64,000 nt of DNA, from contig CM073193.1 in NCBI GenBank assembly GCA_037042915.1, positions 8,184,001-8,248,000 of the forward strand, written 5' to 3'. The DNA comes from Auricularia sp. M13 (lineage: Eukaryota > Basidiomycota > Agaricomycetes > Auriculariales > Auriculariaceae). Of the stretch, positions 24,550 through 35,200 are shown one piece after another; within the stretch, counting starts at the first letter, position 1; each line of letters begins with the position of its first letter. The notes under the pieces are model-generated. The model did not search any database. It was given only the letters and a program-made list of their open reading frames with translations, and was not told the DNA's origin. The position numbers and the translations under genes were made by a program.

Positions 24550-27500
24550 ATGTCGCGTCCTCCTTCGCCCCCGACGACAAACGCCCTCCAGAGTGACGCA
24601 GCGCCGTCCGCGCCTGCACCTACGACGACCGAGACCGCGATGTCCGTTCCGCCCGTGAGTGTGACCGGACCCACTGGTCCGGCGGGAAAAGCACCCAGGC
24701 GTTCAGGCGATCGGAGGAACACAACGTCTAGCTCTGGTTCTCTCAGCAATGCCGATAGCGGGCATCCCGCACCAGCTCTGCCTGCGGCTGCGTCTGTCCC
24801 GACTACTGCTCCATCGCCGCCCGTCGACACTGCACCACCGAGAGTACCCGGTGCTTCTGGCGAGCGGAAGGCCACCGCGGCGGCTGCAGATCCCCCAACC
24901 TGTCCAATGTGCAAGAGTGGTGGCAAAGGGAAGCGGAATCTCGTCGTCTGCATCGACGGCACGTCGAATCAGTTCAGCAAGAAGGTCCGCTCCCGGGTCC
25001 ACGCTCAGAATTAAGTCTGATATATACTGATTTACTTCTCCAGAATACCAACATCGTCGAACTCTACAGCCGGCTCGTCAAAGACGGTACTCAGCTTACT
25101 TTCTACAACAGCGGGATTGGAACGTACGCGAAGCCGAGCTGGAAGTCGTTGAGCTACCTCGAGCAGGTCATCGCGAATAAGTTGGACCTCGCCTTCGCGC
25201 TGTATGTCGCTAGTCTGGTAAATTCCAGTGAACTGACACCCCCAATAGCCGATTTGAGAAGATTATCATCAGCGCATATGCCTGGCTCGTCGACAATTAC
25301 CAGGAAGGCGACAGGATCTTCCTATTCGGTCCGTTACGCATAAATCTGTGACGCACCATTCATGTTTGGTAGGTTTCTCCCGCGGCGCGTACCAGGTACG
25401 CGCGCTGGCGGCAATGATCCAGACTGTGAGTCATTCACATCTCTGTCTTCGACATTGCTCATACGTACCAGGTCGGTCTCCTCCACAAGGGAAACAATGA
25501 TCAGATTCCATTGTGAGTTTATCGACACAGGCTTTGCCAAATCTGATTTCACCAGCGCATACGAACTCTACGCTGCTTCGGGAAAGGACGACGTACCGTC
25601 TTCTAGGCTCATAGAGCGTATCACCCAATCGTCCTGGGTGCGGCGTGTCGTTTCTGACACAGAACCCGTGCACCGGAAAATTCACGACGAGCTCGCCAAG
25701 GTTCTCGCTCGGCAGAAAGACGGCTCTGGAACGGACAACAGGGACGGGGCGATGCCATCCAGTCCCTTCTGGCGTGGCAAATTGCGCAATGTCTTTGGCA
25801 GAATGAGCGCTGAAAAGCCTCGCGCAATCCCGCGCCCAAAACCTCCGGCGTTTGACGAGACTTGGGATTTCGATTATCACACTTTACAAGAGCGGTTCAA
25901 ACGTACATTCTCCCGTGAAGTTGGGATTCATTTTGTCGGGGCGTGGTGAGTACAGGCAATGAGCCACTGTCGCGTATTTCTCACACTCATACAGGGATAC
26001 CGTCTCCTCGGTAGGTCTCGTCAGAGACAAGACTCTGCCAGGAACGACCGACGGCATGGGCTCCGTGTGCTACTTCCGCCACGCTCTCGCGCTGCACGAA
26101 TACCGTGTGAAGTTTCTTCCCGAATATGCGAACGGGGGCAACGGTCCTCACCCGTTTTTTACACAGTCAGAGTCGGGCGGCCAACCTCATACCAAGGAGG
26201 TTTGGTTTACGGGATCGCATTCGGATATGTATGTCGCAGTGTCTTACAGTTCCATAATGCCTAAGTACTCTCACTGACGCCGGTGGCTTGATAGTGGAGG
26301 CGGCAGCTCGGCGAATACAGCACTGGATAAGTTCGGGCCGTCGCTTCGCTGGATGTCGCGCGAAGCGACGACCGCAGGTCTGAGACTGCTAGATAACGAC
26401 CGGAAATGGGTTTCTGGCCATGTCTCACGATCAATGACTCCGGTCTGGCGATTCATCGACTGCTTGCCCATCAAGCGGCTCTCATACAAGGGTCAACACT
26501 CTGTCTCGTGGTGGTGAGTCCGTCGCGCCCATTGACGATTATAATTTGACTGTGGTGTCAGGCCACACGTCTGCGGTGATCGTCGCATCCGGCCAGGCCA
26601 GCTTGTGCATCAGACGGTCTACGAAGAGTGTGAGACAGATGGCCTCCCGGAGTTCGTGCAAATGGAAACAGACGAGTACACCATATCGAGAACGTTTGTC
26701 ATCTCTTCTCCCGAAAAGATCTGGGAGGAAGGAACGCTGTGGAAAGATGAGGACCTATCTCAACTGGAGACACTCTTGTCGTCAGGTGCGCACGATGTTG
26801 CCTTCCTAACATTCTCTCAATGTTTCACGTAGAGATTGGCCGTCGATCGTTGGGTGAATTTGTTAGGGAGATAAATGAATCCATTGGCGCGATGGCCCAC
26901 TTCTGTCAGCAGCACAAGGAGACCGACGCTGCCCGCTCCAAAAGACTCTTGGAAGAGCTATATTTATTCCAGAATAGGATCTCATACCGCTCATTCGACT
27001 CGCACAATCGCATGATACCACTGAGCACTGTCCTCGGGACGGCGCCTGCGGACACATATGGTGAGACTGAAATGCGATTCAACAGCAGGGATGCTCATGA
27101 GCACGCAGTGACCTATCCCTTCTTCGTTGGCGGTCATAATGTTGGCGTCTCTTCTCTTGCGTTTCTGTCCCCGCAGCTGGTTGTGTCTGGCTCATACGAT
27201 CGCACGCTTCGCATCTGGAATATCGAAACCGGAGAAGCCGTCGGTGATCCGTTGACGGGGCATACTCACGGAATCAACTGTGTTGCTGTCTCACCGGACG
27301 GCAGTCTCGTCGCGTCTGGCTCCACAGACGGCACCATACGCACGTGGAAGTTTGGCGCGGGCAAATTTGTTGGCGAAGGGCTTGTCATGCAAGCGGACGG
27401 CATGCTGGATGTTTTCTCAGTTGCATTCTCACCGGATCGACTGCGGATTGTTTCTGGCTCTCGGGACAGAGCTCTCCGCATGTGGGACGCTGCTACCGGG

Positions 27501-28037
27501 CAGCAGGTCGGAAACGCAATGGAGGGGCATTCTGATTGGGTATGGTCGGTTGCATTCTCCCCGGACGGTGCACGCATCGCATCTGGCTCAAGCGACCAGA
27601 CCGTGCGATTATGGGATGCTGAGACACTTCAACCGCTCGGTGATCCTCTAACGGGACACACGGACTATGTGCGTTCCGTTGCATTCTCCCCGGATGGCAT
27701 CTCTATCGCTTCTGGCAGCGACGACAGGACCGTCCGAATCTGGAATGCAGACTCTCGCCAGCTGATGCACACACTGTCAGGGCATACCGGCTGGGTCTGG
27801 TCCATCGCATACTCGCCGAGCGGACGGCACATCGCATCAGCTTCAGATGACAAGACAGTGCGAGTATGGGATGCGGTCACGGGAGAGGCAGTCGCCGTGC
27901 TCAAGGGGCACACCAACTGTGTCAGTTCGGTCGCGTTTTCTCCAGACGGCACGCGGATAGCGTCGGGCTCAGATGACGGCATTGTACGCTTTTGCGATCG
28001 CATTCCTGTCACGGAGTTAGCCACGGACACGGCATGA
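24550..28037 (+). CDS. DUF2235 hydrolase-WD40 protein, copy 2 (intact)
   Basis: Ten exons splice to about 1,015 aa. Residues 1-125 are Pro/Ser/Thr-rich and probably disordered; a CPMC pair precedes NLVVCIDGTSNQFSKK near residue 130, the start of the DUF2235 (Tle1-like alpha/beta hydrolase) domain. The nucleophile serine lies in FGFSRGAYQVRA (about residue 230), and the HSDIGGG motif (about 470) supplies the likely catalytic His. A linker from about 560 to 715 leads to seven WD40 repeats (about 717-1005). A 47-nt intron starting at 26787 (GTGCGC, branch-like CCTAAC, TAG) joins the two halves; reading through it gives a stop, so splicing is needed. DUF2235 proteins act on phospholipids in related systems. 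There is no NACHT domain. The tail reads IPVTELATDTA. Confidence 0.85.
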
Positions 28038-28573
28038 ATTGTACAGTACGAGGAGAATGTCTCATCATTAGTTGTCGTGCTTCGCTGTGCTGCAGGGTGG
28101 CAGCATTATCTATCTCAGGCCAAGTGATGCCGCGGTGCGCGCAGGGTGAAGCGATAATCTTGTTCTAGTTCTGACATTGAGCTGCGGGTCTGCCTTGCGT
28201 GTTGCAAGCTTCTCACCATTGCTGACTAAGCAAAGCCCTCAAGCAAGAAATTGAAAACAAAAGTAAGTACAGACGGGGGACACCGCGGGTCAGACGTGAG
28301 GTAAGTATTGGGCATTATGATTAAGCTGGGGAAATGGTGGGTAAATCGGTAGGAAGATGCGGGGCCGGTGGCCGATGCATTCCAGTCTCGTGAGCAAACG
28401 AGTCTGCGACAACAGCGATCGTTCTAGTTATCTCTTCTACAGATCTTGCCGTTCGCAATGTAGTAGTGCAGTTCAAGTGAGCTGGAGCCATGTGTTAGCG
28501 ATGTATTCCGACCCGTAACTGTAGTGTAAAACAAGATAGCGAGCGACAACAGGAGCCGTTTTGTCTCTAGATT
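28038..28573. other. 3' flank between copy 2 and ERG2 relic C
   Basis: About 530 bp of lower GC content with no gene. The final 100 bases match the same position in units 1 and 3 (17.95-18.15 and 63.9-64.0 kb). Confidence 0.5.
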
Positions 28574-29285
28574 TTAGATCTTGCCGTGGAGCAGGTTGCG
28601 GATCATCTCGCGGCCGGTGATGCGGACGGTGTGGTAGGCGGAGATGAAGTCGAGCGTGGAGAAGAGGGCGTCGGCGAATCCGAAGGGCAGCATGGGCGGG
28701 ATCCAGCCGCGCGCGTACTCGAGCGCCCAGCAGCCCTCGTGCATCTTGTACTGCTTGACGACGCCGCGCGGGAGGTGGTACAGGCTGCGGGCTGGGTAGA
28801 CCTGCGAAGTGTCAGCGCAGATTGAAATGGCAAAGCAGAGGACGGACCTCCATGTCGAGGGCGCCTGGTGCAAAGCCCCGCTCCTCATCCTCGAGAACGT
28901 CGTTGTAAGTAGTCGACGGGAATAACCCTCATGGCGGAGCGGTGTACCGAAGATGATGAGGTCCTCGGTGATGCTGGCGGGGTTGTGGTACATGGCGCCC
29001 ATCGCGCCGCCCGCGTTATTGATCACCTGCTCGTCGAGCATCTGCATTGCGGTCTCCGCGTCCGCCAACGGCCGCACGTTGACCGTCCGTTCGCTGTGTA
29101 TTCGCACGAGCGTGCTGACAATTGTATCAACGACGCCGTGCGTGTCGTTTGGGTGCGCAGCGAGCGCCGAGCGTACCAGGGCGTGCAGCTCGTCGGGGTC
29201 GAAAGTCTACCAGCGGTGTTGGATGGTGTCTGGCCGGTCACCAGTACTGCCGACCACAAATATGGCGAAGATGGGCGCGAGCCAT
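28574..29285 (-). pseudogene. ERG2-like (C-8 sterol isomerase) relic C, least decayed
   Basis: From the ATG at 29283-29285 to the stop at 28574-28576, most of an ERG2/sigma-1-type protein is readable: DELHALVRSALAAHPNDT, NNAGGAMGAMY, ASITEDLIIFGTPL, then YHLPRGVVKQYKM and [20 protein letters not shown], ending RNLLHGKI. An intron before VYPARS is retained. Two defects are visible: TGG TAG at 29207-29209, where the family has Trp-Tyr, and a one-base loss near 28905-28920 that shifts frame between the TPL segment and YNDVLEDEERGFAPGALDME. Family enzymes move the sterol double bond from C8 to C7 in the ER. Because of the lesions I call it a pseudogene, though recently lost. Confidence 0.75.
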
Positions 29286-29674
29286 AGCTGAGCGGGTCCG
29301 CGGCCTTCCTGCACGCGGCGGCCGGCTTTTCGAGCGAGATAGAGGGCCGTATGTGGGGCACGGCGCTGGAGCCCTCGCCGTTACTCGACATCGGTGTACA
29401 GTACGCAAATGATATGACGCGAAAGTGGGACTAGGGACGAAAGAGCGAAACGTTGCCCAACGCTATGTCCACCCAACGTCCTGGCGCTGACGGCGACCCA
29501 TGGCGAAGGCGGACCTTAACCCGGCAGAGGGAACCGTGTGGGTGGCCGACTCGTGCCTGGGCAAGTCGTTGCAGGAGGTGAAGAAGAACAAGGCCGCGCG
29601 CAAGCCCAACTTCCGCCATTGCCAAAAACGACACCTTCGAGCTCGACATCGGGGCAAATCCGAATCGCCGGAAA
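29286..29674. other. Left flank of the large insertion
   Basis: Up to about 29415 the sequence still resembles the region upstream of ERG2 relics A and B; beyond that the similarity stops. Between 29500 and 29674 there is a short open + frame rich in Lys/Arg with no known domain. It may be the truncated edge of a gene or part of the inserted DNA. Confidence 0.4.
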
Positions 29675-29689
29675 TCACCGACTCCTAAG
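29675..29689 (+). repeat. Left inverted repeat and hairpin of the proposed Helitron
   Basis: TCACCGACTCCTAAG is the exact reverse complement of 51644-51658. Together with the next bases it forms a 7-bp hairpin with loop CCTA (29677-29694). A run of nine G follows at 29701-29709. Confidence 0.6.
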
Positions 29690-29694
29690 TCGGT

Positions 29695-30298
29695 CTTTCT
29701 GGGGGGGGGCTGGGGATTATGGAACCCGACTAATCCCGGATCTGTATCCCGAGTCTCCCCGGGCCAATCACACGCTCTCGATTACCGCCGCGCCCTAGTG
29801 TCTGAGCCCGGATAGTCGTCCTGTATTCTGCGAGTAACCTCCCCTGCTTTCCCGTCTTTCTCATCGTATAACACGGCTATGGTCACTCGTATGAATTACT
29901 TCTCATGTCTACCGCGCGGTGAACAAGGCGTAGGCCAAGTTTTCTTGCGCACAATCATACCAATTCCCCGTACAGCTGGTCGTGTAAATCCTTATTTTTG
30001 GGCATCTACATTACGACTCAGCATAGGTTCATTTGGTGGGCATAGTGACGCGGTCTCGTTTCTCTCTGCTCTCAAGCCTAACGAGTTTTCATTTTCGGAC
30101 GAGCAGGGCGCGGCGGCCTCCGGCAGCAAATGCGCGCAGACTCCTGTGCTGTTGGCCTGCGGATGGGGCACGGCCTTGTCGGAGACACGATCGGCTTTCA
30201 GTTCGCGTACGCACCCGCACTGCCTCACGGTACGACGCTCGACGGGATTGCAAAGGTTTACCCATTCGCAGTTCGTTGTAATAGCAGTTCGCTGTACA
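29695..30298. other. Gene-poor left end of the Helitron
   Basis: About 600 bp between the left repeat and the first cargo gene. It starts with a G-rich tract (29701-29715). A + strand frame covering 29879-30388 is open but overlaps the 3' end of the first nucleotidyltransferase-like gene and has no known motif, so no gene is called. Confidence 0.4.
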
Positions 30299-31587
30299 CT
30301 ACTCCGCCAATTCGTGCAACTTCTTCCGTATCCTCTTGTAGCCGCGCTGTTGCTTCTGCGCCTTTGCGCCCAGATTATCGAGCACTAGACCAACCCGGCG
30401 TTCCTCGAGTGGGACATAAGTCCGAAAGGTGTATCGCTGTCGTGCGAAATAACACTTCAACATACGCTGTACTTCGCTATCCCAACTGCGAGATCGTCAG
30501 CGCGCACTTTTTGAACAGGGACGGTCGTACCAGGATATGAGTCGGCCGTCCATGTCGAAAATATCGTGGTCGGTACCGCTGACGGCCTCCAGGCACGCGA
30601 TGATATATGCTTTCGTGAAGCTTGCGGCCAGGTAACAGCGAGATAGCAACGTGTGCTCGAGAACGTGTGCGACCATAAGGCTGCTGTTAGATGCAGCGTC
30701 CGGCGAGTATGACCAGGAGGTCCTTCGGGATATTGACCACGAGTTGCCGCGGAGGCTTGCAAATGCATCTTTCGGATCCACACCCTGTTTCGGCGCAAAC
30801 CAGCAGTGCTTATCGCCAAACCAACGCGGTCCACGCAGTGTGGCGTGTGTACCGGGAGTTTCACCGTTTGGACGGAGTTTGACACCGATTCGAGCGATTC
30901 GGTTAATGTAGGACTGGTCAACCGCCAGCGTCGTCGTCTGGAGCATCACGCCTTGTTTGGCGTATAAACTCGCCCGTGGATATAGCGAGAAAAAGCCATC
31001 TCCGGTCAGACCGTTGAGCTCAAGGCCTACGAATAGTCAGCTCCGTCGTGCGCAGACCGCTGGGTGTGCCTACTGCTGCATTGGTGGAGCACACCGTGAA
31101 GGCAACTCTGCGCGCTGACGAACAGCCAGATTTCCGGACGAGTGCGATGGTTGAGCCATACGGACCGGACGTAGGGTATATCGTGCGGCTCATCGGGCGC
31201 CGACGTCTTCAGCAGGTAAGAACAATCGTTGCCGCTGTCGTATCCTTCTGCCTCCAGTTTCCACATAACTTGCGGGAGGGCATCTTCAGATACTATAATG
31301 GAGAGCTGTGATTTGCTGCGTTTCAGTCGCGACATCAGCATGTAGACCGGCCAGCCCGTCACGATCAGGTCGCCGCTGGCCATCTCCCCGTTGAGAATGT
31401 CCGGATTCGAGAAGTACCGAGAGAGAAAGCCGCGAGATGAGAGGACGTGGTCAAGTACCGAGAGGCTCGTCCGTCGGGTTGATTTTGCGACTTTCGTCAG
31501 GCTGATGAGCGGCCGTGGAGACCGCGCCATCATCGCAATGTGATGAACCATATCGTCGCTGTGCAAGACCCTTGAAGCTGCTGACAT
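30299..31587 (-). CDS. Nucleotidyltransferase-fold-like protein 1 (DxD absent)
   Basis: Three exons (31587-31074, 31026-30531, 30485-30299) splice to 398 aa. It belongs to a family of five in this element. The N-terminus resembles the helical, F-box-like start of basidiomycete nucleotidyltransferase-fold proteins (VLDHVLSSRGFLSRYF). SGDLIVTGWPVYMLMSRL aligns with the Gly-Ser helix of the fold, but where active members have DxD this protein has QLSIIV, and the third Asp is replaced in EIWLFV. Later landmarks are LNGLTGDGFFSLYP and RWFGDKHCW. The first intron (phase 1, before LNGLTG) and the second (before WDSEV) are at the same sites as in the paralogues. It is probably not an active enzyme. 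It is transcribed away from the Rep-helicase gene. Confidence 0.72.
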
Positions 31588-32242
31588 GGCCGAATAGGTT
31601 GTACTGCCGACAACCTCCAATCTTCCTTAAATACGCTGACTCCCGTGATCCTCCGCCCGAGACACCGGTCGACGTCTCAATCCGCGCCCCGCGAGCAGCA
31701 GCCGCGTGAGACCATGGCCCGTTGATTTCGCGGTTGCTGATCGAGACGGTGTGAGACTTGTGTTCAATCTTGGTCCCGTCCGGCGCTGCAGCACCGATCG
31801 CGTCCGACTTCGTCCGTGAGTACATAAACTCGCCCAGCGCCGACTCTCGTCGATCGTACTCGGGCGCAGCATTGTCGCGCCATGGCAAATCCCGATGTTT
31901 ATCATTCGACGACATGCATGGTACGTCGTTATCTCACGGGCTTTCAACGGTGCTCACGGTGCTCCCCTTTTCCTTCTGGCGACTGCCTCTTTATGCGTAT
32001 GATTCACACGAATCCATCTTATGCGTCATTAGAATGCGTCCGGCTGTCTGAGGCTGAACTCCGCTGCTGTTATTGCAGCGGGGCTCGGTTCATTTTCAAT
32101 TGCTAGCCTCATCGAGTATTGCGACGGACTTGGTCTGCCTTGTAAAAGCAGTCCCACCAAAATATATCTGGCAGGCCTGATTCGTTCTAGAGCCGAAGAG
32201 GCCGCGCAGACGTTAAGCAGCATAACCTGCTCCGAGGCGAGA
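31588..32242. other. Divergent promoter region of cargo gene 1 and the Rep-helicase
   Basis: 655 bp between two start codons facing away from each other. TTAAATA at 31627-31633 (TATTTAA on the - strand) lies 40 bases before the - strand ATG; an AT-rich AATATAT near 32160 lies about 80 bases before the helicase ATG. A - strand frame at about 31640-31915 starts with an ATG but has no recognised domain. Confidence 0.45.
31627..31633 (-). promoter_or_regulatory. TATA-like box of nucleotidyltransferase-like gene 1
   Basis: TATTTAA on the - strand, 40 bases upstream of the ATG at 31587. The same motif type stands 35-37 bases upstream of the - strand paralogues at 46087 and 49827. Confidence 0.45.
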
Positions 32243-35200
32243 ATGGAGTTCAAAGCGGAGTTTGGAGTTCTGTCACGTCATCTCCTTTCTTCGGCTACGC
32301 CGACGGAGAATCTGAGTGTTCCGTGGCACACTACCCCTGTGGCGCACGCTGAGCTACTCGCTTCACTCGACCTGTTGACTATGGAAGACTTGCGCGCGAC
32401 TATGCGAGCACTGTCCATAAAAGCGCCCCGCAAACGCCGCAAGGCCGCGCTGACGTATCTCGTGATGGACCATTTTGAGTCCATCCTGTCTTCGTACGAC
32501 GAGCTGCCCGATCACGCGCTGTTGGACTGGCTTACCGGTTTTCTCACGCATTGCCCGCCAAACGACTTTTCTCGGTCGGACTGCATGCTAGCGATACTCG
32601 ATTACCTCCTTCCCGAGAACGTTCTGACAGCGCTCATGACCGTACCGTCCGACGCCGCCCGACCGACCAATAAAATGTTACGAGTGCTACAGGATACCGC
32701 GCGTGGCCGTCTTCGCCTTGTTCGTCGACGCATACTGGATGGCGCCGTGTCGTCCTTTTGGCCTCGTCCTGTTCCAGAGCTCGTCAAGCTGGCGTGCATG
32801 GCGGACTACCATTCAGCATCGCAGTTTAAGCCCGCCTGCTGTTGCGCTTCTTGCGGTCGAGCTCAGGTTGACCTCGAAGTACGGTCTTACCCGTTTGTTC
32901 GTGGCGTGTGCGCGGATGGCGTGTCACTCGAGCCATTGACGTGTACCGACGAATGGATCCTGGAGCATCCGTTACTGCCGCTGCGATATGAGGACTCGTC
33001 TCTCAACAATCTGATGCTCGAACCGGCCGGGCTGCGTTTCCGAGACGGAGCCACGGATGTTAATCTTTGCAGCGAATGTTTGCCGCCTCTTCGGAAAAAC
33101 AGGCTACCTCGCCTGTCATACCGCAATGGCCTGTTCCGTGGCAGTCTCCCGCCGGAACTCCAGGATGTCAACTGGGTTGAAGAGCAAGTGCTGGCTCTTT
33201 ATCGCATCGGTACGAATGTTACTCGCCTTTTTGGGAGTTCAAACCCGACCCTACCTTTCATGTTGTACGGCAATACTTGCGCGCATCCTCAGAACGTTGT
33301 TGAAACCGCTGACATACTACCGAGAACCGCTGGCGATGTCGCGGACTGCATTGGTGTCATATTCGTCGGCCCGGGGACCTACAAGCCCAAGGGATTGAGA
33401 ACGTTCCGTGTCCGACGTGCAAAGTTAATTGCCCTAGCTCTTTGGCTCAAAGCAAACAATGCATTGTACCAACACCTTCAATGGGACTTCAGTCGCTTTG
33501 CTCAGTACCCCGACGACGGGCCGCTCCCTGGCATCGAGTCAAGGGTCGTTCACCAGGACTGTAACGATCCCGCCGCCCAATTCGCCGAGGAGACTTCTGG
33601 GATCGACCCCCATCCTGCGCTTGCTGGGCACCGCCTCGCGGAAGACGAAGAATTCGTGTTTATGGACGCGCTCGGAGTCACTGATAGTACCGCCGACACC
33701 GTCCGAGCAAGAACGTTCGAGTCGTCCGCGTTGTTGAATATTCTGCCGCTCTCCATGCGTACACCGGATCTGACCATCCACCGCGGTTCGGCCGCCGTCC
33801 CCGAATATGGAAATTACAGATTATTCCCTGGTCTCTACCCGACGCTTTTCCCATTCGGTATCGGCGGTCTCGAGCACTGGGACGCACAGGACGATAATCA
33901 GCACGTTGGTTTCCGCGCCCATGCGCATTACTTGATCGATCTACACGACCGCAGGTTCTCATCTCACCCTTCCTTCATGTTTGTCGTAGTCAACATATTG
34001 CAGCGACGAGCTGTTCATTTGGAAACTCGGTTCCGGATTCGCACCTCGCGGACGGAGTCCATGACTCCCGAGTTATTGTCGCTGACTCCGACGCAGATCT
34101 ACTCTGTTGCCAAGCAGTTGCAGGAAAGCGGGTCCTACAGCAGCATACCGCCAGAAAACCGCCGCGTTCTTGATCTGTTGAAGCTCGTCGAGCTCGTCGC
34201 CGCTAAGGTGCCTGGCTCGCACGGCTCAAAACTAATCCTCAGACGCAAAATATTCGCTCTGTCTCGACATTATGCCGTTCCCCAGGTCTACTTTACTCTC
34301 AATCCCGGCCCGCTACACTCCCCGCTATTCCAAATGATGGCAGGAGATGATCTCATCGACCTCTCGCTTCGATATCCGCGCGTTGCGAGTTCTATTCACA
34401 GGTCTTTGAGCATTGCGTCTGATCCGGCTATGGCCGCTCACTTTTTTAACCTCTCCACTCGCTTGGTCTTCGAACATTTGTTCGGATGGGACTTTGACCG
34501 GAAACGCTCAAAACCCCGAGGTGGTATCTTAGGGCACATCGAGGCCTTCGCAATTTCAAACGAGCTCACCAATCGAGGTGTGTTCCACTTGCACGCCGTT
34601 ATATGGCTTAAGGGTGGACTAAACCCCAAAGAAACTAGAGACAAGCTACGCGCAGATACCGAGTTCGAGGAACGCTTCTTCAAGTTCTGGGACGCCGCGA
34701 TTCTACATCATTTGCCGGACGTCGATGAAATGATTACTGGTTCCAACCCCCGGCAAGAACGACCGCCCGCGCCACCTCAGTTCGTGCGCGACCTTGTCAG
34801 CGATGGGCACTCGGAAATGCCGGAGACCTTGACCCCTTTGCAGCAGTCGACATTGAACGACTGGAAGGATACGTTCAATACGGAGGTCAAGCGCATTGGC
34901 GAGAATACACAGCGTCATAAGCACAAGGAAGTTTGTCGGGCCTACGACTTCAAAGGACAGTGCAGGTTCCAGTTTCCGCACGAGGTAGTGTCGCATTCCT
35001 ATTATGACCGTGACACCAATTCCATACTTCTGCGCTGTCTAGATCCCACAGTTAACTACTTTAACCCTGAAGTGCTAGTGATGTGCCGCCATAACCATGA
35101 TATCAAGTGCATTCTCTCCGGGAAGGCTGCGCAAGCCGCGATTTACTACATTAGTAATTATATCACTAAGCTTGATGTTAATGCGCATAGCATCCTAAAT

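Noticed and set aside
26787-26834. Apparent frameshift and stop between the hydrolase and WD40 parts of copy 2
   Set aside because: The segment has a GTGCGC donor, a CCTAAC branch-like site and a TAG acceptor; removing it restores one frame through to the WD40 repeats. It is an intron, not a break.
31640-31915. Possible extra upstream exon or gene beginning with an ATG at 31915 (- strand)
   Set aside because: It is in a different frame from the nucleotidyltransferase-like gene 1 and no splice pair joins them sensibly; the TATA-like box lies between.
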